In this document: positions 43,412 through 54,957 of the stretch, one piece after another | How the letters are laid out: each line of letters opens with the position of its first letter | How positions within the stretch are numbered: the stretch's first letter is position 1 | Source: Lutraria lutraria | Lineage: Eukaryota > Mollusca > Bivalvia > Venerida > Mactridae | NCBI GenBank assembly: GCA_964023205.1 | Contig: OZ026842.1 | Span: 4,815,067 to 4,879,066 of the forward strand | DNA: 64,000 bases | Direction: 5' to 3' | Notes under the pieces: generated by a model | Told to the model about the DNA's origin: nothing | Seen by the model: the letters and a program-made list of their open reading frames with translations, nothing else | Database searches by the model: none | Program-made: the position numbers and the translations under genes

Positions 43412-46400
43412 ATGGCAGACGAAACTACAGCATTGAATGTGACAAAAGACGAACTGGATAAGGGCAAAATGTTTGGTGCACGCAGTAAATTACGTGCTGT
43501 GTCTGTTATATGTGGTGGAATACTTGTTCATCTATGTCTTGGAAGTTATTACATATTTGGTAAGTTTCCACAGTTTTTACATCTCATGTATTTTCAGTTT
43601 AAACCATTTCACTATTGTTTTTATGTTTTCTTTTCAGTTTTTGCATAAAATTTTGTTGTTTGAAGGCCATGTTGTAATTTATGACATCATATATGTTTGT
43701 ATATAATATGTCTGTACATGTTACCTTCGTTAAATAAAGATTATTATTTTTTTTATTATTACCTATGTGAACTAATGACGTTTCTGTGTTAGTCACATAT
43801 ATATTAAACCAAACATCCTAACCACTTAGGGTTGAGACTGCTTTATACATGTCGCATGTATACACACCATCTTATATCTAATATAATGAATCATTTATCA
43901 ACAAAATAAACACTGAAACTGTGTGTTGGTAAAATTACTAGTAAGTCTTCATAGGCAAAATGTTTGCTACCAACCTCACAGATGAAGAAACCTTCACGAA
44001 GTGTAAACATGAAATGCAAGACTACCTGGTTTTATTGTGCGTGGTGTCCAAACATCACCCAAGTTTAACTAGAGCTTTGTCACAGAGGTGACTAATACCC
44101 TCACTGCCGCTTCGTCACTAAGTATGCAATAGTACACTATATGGCTAAGTTCAAGGGCATAGTTCAAGTTTCAATTCGATCCCTTGAAAAATGTGGAAGT
44201 AGTTTGCTCCACAAACATTCGAGAGCTGAGAATGCAATTGTAGATTACACGGCTAAGTTCACATTACTCTGGATGAGTGCAATGTTGGGCATGAAATTGA
44301 GTCTTGCATATCTACACTTCCTGGTGATAAGATATTTCAAGTTACATCGAAATCGCACTTAAAAATAATATGGAAGTAGTTTGAGTTCGCTCCACAAACT
44401 TATGATATTGTATGTGGACGGACAGACTGTCTCCAATATACCTCTTCTCAAACTTCGATTAAGGAACCTAACACTTGTGACTCTTATGATCACCAGATTA
44501 AGGTATTCCCCGCCTTATGCCCAAAATTATTATGCCACCTTTGGACGAAAATGGGATGTATTGCTTTGCACATGTCGGTCAGTCAGTCCATCTGTAACCA
44601 ATCCTTGTCCAACCAATAGCTAGAGAACGATTTGGCCTAAGTTCCTCTGATTTGATTTGGAGATTGGTCATCACGTGTAGATGACCCCTACCGATTTTGA
44701 CACCTGTATGTCAAAGGTCACCGTCACAGTGACCTTCAGCATAAAAACTTATAAAGGACCTCTGAATTGGTCAGGAAGTTGGTCATCACATGTTGATGAC
44801 CCTATTGATTTTAAGTTCAATAGGTCAAGGTCTTACTATCCAGTTGGCCATTAGTGGGCATCAATGTTTCACAAACACTTCTTGTTATCTCAAAGTGGAA
44901 CTGACACATTTTGGAAAACATCATTTTATGAGGTTTCCATGATAGAAAAGATTGAAAAACTCATGATAAAAAGATACAATAGCACATTATCAATCTAATT
45001 TGATAAAGAAAACTACAGGTCACCATCTATACAGAAATTGATATTTTCTATTTTTCAGCAAGGGCAACAACTCTTACAATTTTTCAAAAATAGAAATAAT
45101 GATAATTGTGCTATATAGCATTTTTTGTAATAAGAACATTTTTGTGTAGCATTAAGCAGATGTGACCCGCCTCTGTGGTCAAGTGGGGACGCTTCGTGAC
45201 TTCAAATCACTGTAACCTCTCACTGATAGAGGGTCATAGGTTCGAGCCCCGCTATCGATCATGTCTCATTATGTGAGAAAGAAGGCAGTTGCTTACAGAG
45301 GATGGGAGTCTAGTACTGGTTCTTCCCAGGAACGATGATTCGATGAACTGTCCGCCTCATATGACTGACTGTTGAAAAGGGGCTTACAGCTCGATATAAA
45401 CAAACAAATAACAAGCAGATGTGTGTCAGAAAAGTACAGTATTACTAAGTTATACGACATGCATTTGTATCTATTTCAGGAAATATTTCTCCGTACATGA
45501 TCTCATATCTTAGAAACAGAACCAGTGAACACACGTTAAGTAATGTAGATAACCTCTGGATCAGTAATGCTGCGGCCATTGTTGCACCATTTGGCATGAC
45601 CTTGGGAGGGATTATAGATCAACATTATGGTGTCAAGGTTGCTGTATTCACAGGCTGTGCTTTCTTCTGGTAAATTTCTCTACTTTGTCTATGGATGGGA
45701 TAACCACAATATTAAAGTTCAAGGCGTCACAGCAACTACTAGTACAGTACAACCTCTGTAGAGCAACACCCTGTGGGAGCTGCAAATATTGGCCGTTGTT
45801 TAGAGGATGTTGCTCTACAGAGGTTAAATTTATAGTAAATATCAGATTAAGGAAATTCTGAATGTGTTGTTATAGAGAGGTTGTTGCTCTACAGAGGGCC
45901 GCTCTGGAGAGGTTGTACTGTATATAACATACTTTACTATACCTTACTAATATCTTTTTAATATAAACTTTTTAAAAGCATTGCTTCATTAGTGACGTAG
46001 TTTGCCCAATAATAATGTGTAGGCACCTATATCTAAGGAGTTCTGAGGCATCTTTTCACCGCAGATTGGCGGAGACCAATTTTGCAGCATAATCCGGCGT
46101 CCTATTTATATAGAAGATCTTGCATTTTTTCCTGATAGATTTAATCATTTTGAATTTTCAATTATTAAATGATTTTCCACGAAAGTTGCAAACGTTTAGT
46201 AAGATCTGCATTCAAAGGTAATTTGTGTTAACCTTAATATCTAAGGGAAACAACTCGAACTGACTTTTGAATCCAAAATAAATTTTCCCACGGTCCTCAG
46301 ACACGTCTTTACATAATATCGTTTTTGTGTTTATAATCAGCTAAATAAATGTTTGACTTTTAGATAGGGATATTAGTAAGGATGTTAAATTATTGATTTG

Positions 46401-49400
46401 AGCCAGAAAAACAAGAAAATAAAGTCAGAATCACATTTTGTGGTTTTTAATAAGGGAGATAATTTGAACGTAATGGTATGGTAAATTGGTGCAAAATTCT
46501 CCGTAGTCTGAAAATAATTTCTTCAATATTTCTTAGAATCTTTGTCTTAGGATGATATTAAATGCATATGTATGTAGAGTTATCTTTAAATAGGCTATAC
46601 AAACAGAAAAAATATAGAATTTCAGAATTTAAATTTGAACAATATTATAATAATTTCGTTTATATTTTCTATTTTTATATGTATATATATAAATACATGT
46701 ATATAATAATTATATATGTTGTTATACCCCCGCAAACGAAGTTTGAGAGTGACATATTGGAGCCTCTGTCGGTGGGTCGGGTGTTTGGTCGGTTATTTAT
46801 CACATGCGATTGTAATGAAACTTGAAATATATATGTTATTACGAGTACATGTACCATGAAGCAGTGTAGATGTGCAAGACACAATTTCCATGCCCAGTGA
46901 TTCACGCATTCTAGTGTTATGTGTCATTGAAAGTGTACTGTCGTATGCTTAGTGTCAAAGCTTAGTATATACATGTACATATAAATACTATATGTATTGA
47001 TAAGTCATAAGAACGACCGTGGTGGGTGGGGTAATTTTTTCTAAACAAGTGTCTGTGGATAAAACAACATGTATATATAGAAACTGAAAAATTATGAAAA
47101 GAACAACTTTCACTCTTGAAAATGCTTATAATATTGTTCAAATTCTAATTCTGAAATTCTATATTTTTTCTGTTTGCATAGCCTATTTAAAGATAACTCT
47201 TTATAAATATGCATTTGATATCATCTTAAGACGAAGAATCTAAGAAATATTGAAGAAATTATTTTCAGATTACGGAGAATTTTGCACCAATTTACCATAC
47301 CATTACGTTCGAATTATCTCCCTTAATAAAAACCACAAACTGTGATTCTGACTTTATTTTCCTATTTGTCTGTCTCAAATCATTAATTTAACATCCTTGC
47401 TAATATCCCTATCTAAAAGCCAAACATTTATTTAGCTGATTATAATCATAAAAACATATTATGTAAAGACGTGTCTGAGAACCGTGGGAAAATTTATTTT
47501 GGATTCAAAAGTCAGTTCGAGTTGCTTCCCTTATATATTAAGGTAATGGGAACAAGAACAACCCACACACTAGCTTAAATATCTTTATAAGAAGTTATTG
47601 CAGTTCTGTATGTACGTTGTTTAAGCTCTGGGTACTCTGATGGTCCATTCTTCCAGCTCATAACCATTCATTTTATTGCGTTTTTCGCATTGTTATTTTT
47701 TTGCAAAGGTGTAGTCACGTGCCTACAGTGCCTATAGGAAGCTACGCCAGTGTCCATTAAGAAATATAAAATATTTCATTTTTATTGAACTGAATAATTC
47801 TAGATATATTCCTGTGAATGATTTTCTTTTTCTTTCAGTTGTGGAGTAGCTACAACATTTTTTACTATAAAGAATTCTCTAGCTTTGGTTGCCCTCTCAT
47901 ATGGAGCATTAACAAACTTCGGGTCTAGCGTCGCTTATGGGCCTCCAGCTCAGACTTGTTGTAAGGTAAGTATACAAGTATCACTGAAATGTTCTGATTT
48001 TCCTCCATGAATACTTTAAAACATGTATATAACAGTCCAAACAATTCATTTTTCTTTCACGTCTACGGATGTATCGCAGACCTGTTACTTCACATAGCAA
48101 TTGTTGAGCATACTTAGTAAACATGTCTCCAGTGTTAGAAACTTCAGCTACACGGTATAAGAACATATAAGAAAGAATCGTTGTTTGTCCTTGCAAACTT
48201 TGATAAATGTGTACCTTATGAATAATAACATGACACCACACTAACACATTTTATTTTTATACGTTACATACGTTTCGACTGATAAGCCTTCATCAGTGAT
48301 AATAAAAATATAATTTGTCATTTTTTTTTTAATAATATACAATACATTGGCTATGATATATTTGGTACGTTTTGTATTTTATACAGTGGCTACCATCAAG
48401 ACCGACCTTTGCTGTTGGTATGATTGTGTGTGGATTTGGTGGGGGTGCTTTTATATTTAATCAAGTTGCTACAGCATTTCTGAATCCAGATAATTTATCG
48501 CCTGATTTTGAAAGCCCTGACGGGCAAAAGTAAGTTCGTTCAAATAGTTTGATTCTTTGTAAATCGATGTGTTCATTACTGTTGAATTATAAATGCGTAA
48601 GGATATGTGTTGAATGATAATAAGGTAACTGGATTTAGGGGATGGAAGTATTTTAGGGAAGATGGAATGTTTTGTATGATATTTTCAAGGAATTCTTTAC
48701 TAGGCTGAAAATGAAGATAAGTTTGTTTGGAGTGCTCCGACCCAGAATTTTAGCACTGGGTAGGTAGGTAGGGATTTTTATATAACAATTTATAGTAAAA
48801 AATGCCAAATTTAAGAAAAATATCTGTTTGCTAGAATTTGTGAGTAGGTAAGAGCACACCAAACAAACTTATCTTTATTTTTCGGCCCTGACTGTATTTA
48901 TTTTTGTTCATTCCTACAATTGTTTGACTCATGTATATAGCAGCTAGACACAATGGGAGATGATTGTACATAGCCTATGAGTGTATGTCGTACGTCTTGC
49001 AGTGTGTCTAAATACCTGTAATCCTTAAAAAGTACATTTAGTGAGTTTTAATAATTTGTTCAGGCCACTATATGCATGGATCATGAATGTAATTGTATAA
49101 TACTTGAACCCACATATTTATAAAAATGATAAAAATACATATTCATGTTTTTCCCCAGATATTTTACAGATCGGGGCCTGCTCGACAGAGTACCACAACT
49201 GTTTCTATTATTATCAGGAATATATGCTGTGTGTCAAATTATCGGAATCATGGCCTTATCAGATCCTCCAGATATGGATAAAAACTTAGACAAATTACCA
49301 AATGTGTAAGTAAAATCTTTAATTATCAAACAATGTATAAATTGTCCATTACATATTGTTTATTGTATTTAAGATTGAACGTTTATTAATAATTACTCAA

Positions 49401-52400
49401 ATTTATCCACCATTTGATTTTAAGTATTTACTGAATTTAAGTCTTTTGATAATAAATATATAAATATATGTTTTCTCCTAATTTTTCATCGTTTCACAGA
49501 AATTCAACTTATATTTCTGACATTGCTTTTTTATTATCTAGATCTGGAAAACAACGCATGTCTACTAAAACTGTTCTTATACGTGCTTTGAAAAATAAGA
49601 ATATGTATGTTGTGGTTATATTTCTATTCATGGTGTTTGGTGGAACACAATTTGCCATTAATCTTTACAAAGTAAGCTTAATATTAACATACGTGTATAT
49701 ATTTGACGAGTTGTTTAGATATTTAACATAAACATATAAGTGGCTGTAATACACCCTCCCCACGAGTCCTGCATCCCTTTTATTTTTTTCCACTGAGTGT
49801 ATCCCGCGTCCCTTTAAAAAGAATTGTGAGTCCCAAGTCCTGTCTAAAAATGGCCCGAATCCCAAGTCAGAAAAGGGGGTATTACAGCCACATATAACTT
49901 ATGTCTACTGTTGCACTAAGATTTGACAGTTTTGTAATTCTGTGATACTCTGTGAACAGCCCAGTCATTCAAACTGACAGGGATATAGATTCTGCTAAAT
50001 AGTTTTATTTTAGTTGTTTTGTCAAAAGGTTTCAAACTCAGGTCTGTAGCCTCTCCCTAATGAGCTAAAGAAGCATGTTAGACATTTTTAAGGGATATAA
50101 ACATTCGATATTATTGATAGAACCTGGATGCATGGGGTCCGACAAAAGAAATCGAAAAAAGTGTCTATATCAGCATATATACATGTATATAGATACATAG
50201 CTAAGACACTTTTTTTCGAAAAAAATTGTGTCGGACCCCTATGACTAGATTTATATAATTTAAGGATGGATACATTGTGTTTAGTTTGTTGCTTCATTAT
50301 TGTTCACCACTATCATCTTTATATGTGACTTCTATTCTGAGATTTACATGTATTCAGTATTGTCCATGATGTTTCTATTTTTAGGCATATGGACAGACGT
50401 TTATATCAGACGACCATTTCTTTGCCTTAGTTGGTTCTATATCATCAATATTTAATGCTCTATGTCGACCATTATGGGGATTACTAATGGACAGATATGG
50501 CTTCCGGGTAATTCATATTAAAAGAAAATGCACATAAGAATGTTTGCATAAGAAGTTACAGCTATTGCCCAGCTGTTGATTTGAAACAATTATTTAGTGC
50601 TAGTTTTTCCAACCACTATGCTTATAAGAATTAATGTCTAATAATTATTCTATAGTTGATAGCTTTAAGATTTATTATTAAAACGCCGCTAGTCTATCAA
50701 AACCCTTAGTATAAAAAAATGATAAAAGTATAAATTATATGTTATTGCCAAACAAACTGAACATTACATGTATGATAATAATATAACAATACATGTCAAA
50801 CGTACCCGAATTATTTTCCTTGTAGGTTGCTGCAAAAATCCTGGCAACATTTTTTGTATGTTTGTCGTTCACCATTGTCAATTCTGAATCTTTAGGGAAA
50901 GTAGCATTTCTCATTTGGATATGTGCTATCTATGCTACATTTTGTGGTAACTTGATTTGTTCAATTCTTTCTTTGTATAATATTTGTTCTGCTTTCGTAT
51001 TAAGAAAATGTACACTTTTCTTTATTGTTTACACTCAATAATTAGTAGATTTCTGTCGAGTGTAAACTTGTCATTATATGTCATGGTAAGAATGTCTCTG
51101 AATTCAGCTGATTCGTGCAATATCCTAGCTCCTAGTATTGTAATGTCTCTTTATGTGAGAAAGTAAGCAGTTGCTTACGGTGGATGGGAGTCTAGTACTG
51201 GTTCATCCCAGGAACGATGGTTAGATGAACTGTACGTCCGCCTCGTATGACTCTGACTGTTGGAAAGGGGTGTAAAACCCAATCAAACAAACCATGTTAT
51301 GCTTTGATATAAGATCACACTTTGAATGCATTGCTGAATCTTGAGCTGACAATACAACATTCAAGTTTGTTTTACTCATGTTAACATATTACTGAGGATT
51401 TTAAGAAAACGTGTCTGTTTATAGTTTTATACATGTACAAAGTGTATACTATTTTGAAATTTTATAAGAAATCGGTTAATGAATAGGTAAAAGTAATATA
51501 CTAGTAATTTTATTACAACTAGATTAAGAGTATTTTACCTGCAGGTCACCAGATAATCATTTTATGTAGTGTATTGATTTTATTGTTGTTTACAGGTATA
51601 TTTTCACTTACACCAGCAGCATTAGGAAAACTATTTGGCATAGAATATATGGCTATAACCATGGGTTTCAACTTTTTAGCTGTTGTAAGTTTTATGTCCT
51701 ATTTTGTTTTCCTTTACATTTGTTACTCAACTTAAATGTTGAATGTTATCTGCTTTACGTCGGAGTAAGTTTATTTTATTCATATTATTTAAATTTTCGG
51801 AAAATCAACAAATATTATAAAGCATACAAAGTCGATTCTTATTAGTCCACTAATGGCTTTACACTATTAAAACAATATATTGTTTATTAATCCAGTAATG
51901 GCTAAACACCATCAAACCAAAACTATAGGTTCCTTATTAATCCAATAATGGCTGCACATCATCAAAACAATATTATATTGCTTATTAGTCCAATAGTGGC
52001 AGTAAACCATCAAAACTTTACATTGCTTATTAATCCAGTAATGGCTACACACCATCAAAACAATAGATTCTTTGTTAGTCAAATAATTGCTGCACACCAT
52101 CAAAACAATAGATTCTTTGTTAGTCCAATAATGGCTACACACCATCAAAACAATATTATATTGCTTATTAGTCCAATAGTGGCAGTACACCATCAAAACT
52201 TTACTTTGCTTATTAGTCCAATAATGGCTACACACCATCAAAACAATAGATTCTTTGTTAGTCCAATAATGGCTGCACACCATCAAAACGATATACATTG
52301 TATTTCTTATTATTCCAATAACGGCTACACACCATCAAAGTTACTATAGATTCCTTCTTAGTTCAATAATGGATTAACACCATCAAAACAATTGATAGTC

Positions 52401-53110
52401 CTGACAAAATGTTTCTGAAGAATTGAAGTAAAGAGGATGAGAAAGCTAATGTTAAAATATGGTTTAAACTTCAGGCGTTAGCAACTATAGCAGGTGGATT
52501 TATTGGTATCAACTTGGAAGGTGTTTTAGGCTGGCATGGTTTGTTCTTTCTGGCAGGATGTATGGGTATTGGAGGTACGTCATTGATTCAACATGATCTC
52601 AACTAGTTAATAATATTAAGTTGCTTAAGTTCTTCTGCGCAACATGTATATAGATAATGCTGTACAAATGCATGCCAATGATAAGATAATAACTATTTTT
52701 GAATACTTTATAGTCCAATAATGGCTTAACACCACACATGGTTATTTTCGTAAAATGTTACTAGCTGTATAGTTTGACTATACCATCTGGATTCTGGTAC
52801 CCACCACAACATGCACCCACACATGAAGCATTTATATGATACTAAAATGATTCAAATAAGGTTGGGTGTTCCAGAAATGTTATAAAACTAGTGGACAGGG
52901 AAATGTATTTCAGAGGTTAGAGGACGTCATAATTCTATTGTACATGTGTATACTAGTATATTATTATTGATATGCTTTCAATTTATGTTTTTGTATCCTA
53001 ATATTTTTCATGAAATTGCCAATAAAGTTGTATGTTTTTGTATGTTTATTTCAGCTTTCATATCTACATTTTTCTTTGATGGTCGTGATTCTGAAGGTAG
53101 ACCTATTTAG
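43412..53110 (+). CDS. MFS transporter, oxalate/formate antiporter-like (OFA-type), complete
   Basis: Eleven exons: 43412-43559, 45480-45669, 47839-47965, 48387-48529, 49159-49305, 49542-49671, 50385-50507, 50826-50946, 51596-51684, 52475-52574, 53055-53110. Phases agree throughout, giving 457 aa and TAG. The ATG at 43412 has a good context (aaatATGgc). There are about 12 hydrophobic segments with two MFS motif-A loops, GGIIDQHYGVK (loop 2-3) and GLLMDRYGFR (loop 8-9), and a likely N-glycosylation site (NRT) in the first outer loop. Text such as GGILVHLCLGSYYIFG, YGPPAQTCCKWLPSRP and FLNPDN resembles the oxalate:formate antiporter-like branch. Animal members are often labelled apicoplast pyruvate carrier-like. 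The substrate is unknown; a monocarboxylate is only an inference. The sixth exon may instead start at 49500, adding 14 in-frame residues. Confidence 0.9.
44070..44480 (-). mobile_element. Dispersed element 'cccccgcaaac' family, minus-strand copy in MFS intron 1
   Basis: Reverse orientation of 24024-24326: starts ctagagctttgtcacagagg, ends tctcaaacttcg. A partial internal duplication is present (caaacattcgagagctgaga near 44213). Confidence 0.6.
45163..45412 (+). mobile_element. tRNA-derived SINE, most complete copy, MFS intron 1
   Basis: Box A tggtcaagtgg (45176-45186) and box B ggttcgagccc (45239-45249) match RNA polymerase III promoter boxes. A conserved body and an (aaac)-rich tail follow. 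Five copies are seen: 1-75 (3' end), 19503-19683, 27922-28150 (-), here, and 51140-51292. Confidence 0.85.
45743..45922. mobile_element. MITE with tacagtacaacctct termini, copy 2, MFS intron 2
   Basis: Inverted ends tacagtacaacctctgtaga and gagaggttgtactgta, TA-bounded; relative of 16347-16594. Confidence 0.75.
46229..47548. repeat. Long inverted repeat (about 420-bp arms) in MFS intron 2
   Basis: Left arm 46229-46650 and right arm 47126-47548 are reverse complements with only scattered differences (for example acgtaatggtatggtaaatt at 46468 and its complement at 47292). The spacer of about 475 bp contains an inserted 'cccccgcaaac' element (46724-46985). Confidence 0.88.
46724..46985 (+). mobile_element. 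Dispersed element 'cccccgcaaac' family, nested in the inverted-repeat spacer
   Basis: Begins tacccccgcaaacgaagttt; shares gtgtagatgtgcaagac and gtgattcacgcatt-like text with 24024-24326. Confidence 0.65.
48250..48312 (-). ncRNA. Hammerhead-ribozyme-like core motif (candidate)
   Basis: On the minus strand the text reads CTGATGA, a short stem (GGCT/AGTC), GAAAC, then a 3-bp stem (CGT/ACG) closing on a GTA triplet. Complementary A/T-rich flanks lie outside. This resembles the minimal hammerhead motifs reported in Penelope-like retroelements. An extra A before stem II departs from the canonical core. It may be a relic of such an element in MFS intron 3. Confidence 0.35.
48701..48889. mobile_element. 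Relative of the 32846-32979 MITE, MFS intron 4
   Basis: Inverted ends ggctgaaaatgaagataagt and aaacttatctttatttttcg; more diverged and longer than the KDM6A copy. Confidence 0.75.
49738..49892. mobile_element. Short element with inverted ends in MFS intron 6
   Basis: Ends tataagtggctgtaatacac and gtattacagccacatata are inverted repeats of about 18 bp; interior GC-richer than its surroundings. Confidence 0.65.
50134..50240. repeat. Palindromic element in MFS intron 6
   Basis: Arms ggggtccgacaaaagaaatc...aaagtgtct and agacacttt...gtgtcggacccct, about 33 bp each, around a short AT-rich loop. Confidence 0.75.
51140..51292 (+). mobile_element. tRNA-derived SINE, 5'-truncated, MFS intron 8
   Basis: Starts aatgtctctttatgtgagaa, ends caatcaaacaaac; matches the body of 45163-45412. 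Confidence 0.75.
51840..52395. repeat. 45-bp minisatellite in MFS intron 9 (about 12 copies)
   Basis: Unit cacaccatcaaaacaataga then ttctttgttagtccaataatggcta, some units 41-48 bp. Opposing open frames over it are by-products. Confidence 0.92.
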
Positions 53111-53126
53111 CATCAAGACATTGTAC

Positions 53127-53132
53127 AATAAA
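53127..53132 (+). promoter_or_regulatory. Candidate polyadenylation signal of the MFS gene
   Basis: AATAAA 17 nt after the TAG. It would give a very short 3' UTR; further AATAAA hexamers lie downstream, so the site used is uncertain. Confidence 0.3.
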
Positions 53133-54800
53133 TGTTATTCACACAGCAAATGTTTTAACAAGACATCAGGGAATCATAAAATGGAATTAACCAGTAGATA
53201 TGACCATCACACCATTGCGGCCAGCATTGTACATGTCCTACACAATGATTTAGAGATTACAGTATAGGTATATAAAGAAAATGACACTACATGTACTGAA
53301 TACATGATAACAAAGATGAGATGATATATGATGCCTACAGTGTGACTTCTACATACAACAATCATGGAAGTTATCTTCTCGTGATGTCACGTGTTGAATG
53401 TGATCCTCATGACGCCTTTAAACTACAGTATATAAAACTACAATAGTTATACGTTATTTATATGTGATTTGTTATTTATACTGAACAATATCTTACTTCA
53501 ATACGTTGTGATTATACATCAAATGTAATTACCTTTATGCAGAAATCTATCATGTACTATTATGGACACGTGTCCGTGTGTTTTGAATTATTTAAACCAA
53601 CCAATTTTAAAACATTCTTTGATTGATATAATACATACAAATGTATTACACAATACACAGGCATACTTCATATTTATATCCATATATATGTACATTCGTG
53701 TATGTATATACAGGTTGTTTAGATATAAAACGTATATTAAGTGTTGCTGGACATTGTACAATGTACAAATGTACGTATTCATTATTTTAGATGAAATGTG
53801 TGTACATGCTAAATTGATATACATGACATTATACGTTTTAAGTGTATAATATTAGTTAAAAGTGTGTTATGTATGTTAAATGTATTTTAAGTACATAAGT
53901 GATGGGGCTAAGTTCATTAACATATAAATGCGCATAGAATAACAAACCAAGAGTTGCTTAAACATTTTTTATTACATGTTACAAATAAATATTGCAAAGA
54001 AATGCATGACATAAAAGTAAATAAATGTAGCAAATGGCTGCATAAAATTATCACATTAATTCTTGCATATATACACACGTATATATTGCTAAGATTACAA
54101 CAACTATTTACACATATACTAATCATACTATTTGTATATATTTTTCAAAATATACTATCACAGTTTGCCTTGTTCTGATAAAGTTTGGAACAATTTATGG
54201 ACTAATTCACTGTAACTACGACTATGTGGTGTTGAACATGCTTAAACAATGTATCTCATTGGTCAACGTCTCCATAAAAAACAGTACAAAGTCTATACTG
54301 TGTTTTATAAACCGGATTGATTTATTTACATGTTTAATACCATGATAAATAAACAAGGACAGTTTTACTATATTGGTTAATGTTGTATAACAGTCTGTTA
54401 CAGTGTTCTAACATTGGTATCACGCACAACCAATTGTAAATACATGATATGAGATCAATTAGAACTGAATTGCTGGATCTCATTTCTAGCCACAATTTTC
54501 ACTTTCCTAGAAATGTTGTATTAGATCGAAATTACATTTAATGCTTTGAACAATACAGTAAAGAACACACGTACATATGTAAACGTATATACAGGTATCT
54601 ACACGCAAGTATTTGTACAGGCACGACCACGTATGCACATGTATGTGTGCACGTATGTACAGGAATATAATAATACAAACTCGAAACACTCTATGACAAC
54701 AAAAAATACAACAATTTAGTGCTATACATGTTTTGTCGAAACACATTTGTATCTTTACATATCCAGAGGCATACATATTACTATAGGCACCAGCCCTGAC

Positions 54801-54806
54801 TTTATT
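54801..54806 (-). promoter_or_regulatory. Candidate polyadenylation signal of the TNF gene
   Basis: AATAAA on the minus strand about 150 nt beyond the TGA of the TNF ligand gene. Confidence 0.45.
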
Positions 54807-54957
54807 TACCACTTCTTGTAAACACGTGTTCAGGGGACCGCAAGTATTGTATCTATGTTGTCATCTGCTGTCCACATAAAACTATGGGCGCAGAATGACG
54901 GGGTATAGATCTTAGATGTCAATCAGTGAACTTATTCTGACACAAGAAGTTCGTCAC

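Larger units (their letters stand above)
53111..54957. other. Convergent intergenic region between the MFS and TNF genes
   Basis: Holds the two 3' UTRs. AT-rich with runs of gtatata/acatgta; no other gene recognised. Confidence 0.6.

Noticed and set aside
45163..45260. A tRNA gene (box A and box B present)
   Set aside because: It is the head of a repeated SINE with body and tail copies elsewhere; I could not form a proper cloverleaf acceptor stem.
46562..46825. An 87-codon frame in MFS intron 2
   Set aside because: It begins in one arm of the inverted repeat and ends in an inserted element; chance frame.
51912..52349. Opposing 128- and 133-codon frames with HHQNN and CSHYWTNK repeats
   Set aside because: 45-bp minisatellite in an intron, open on both strands because of its period.
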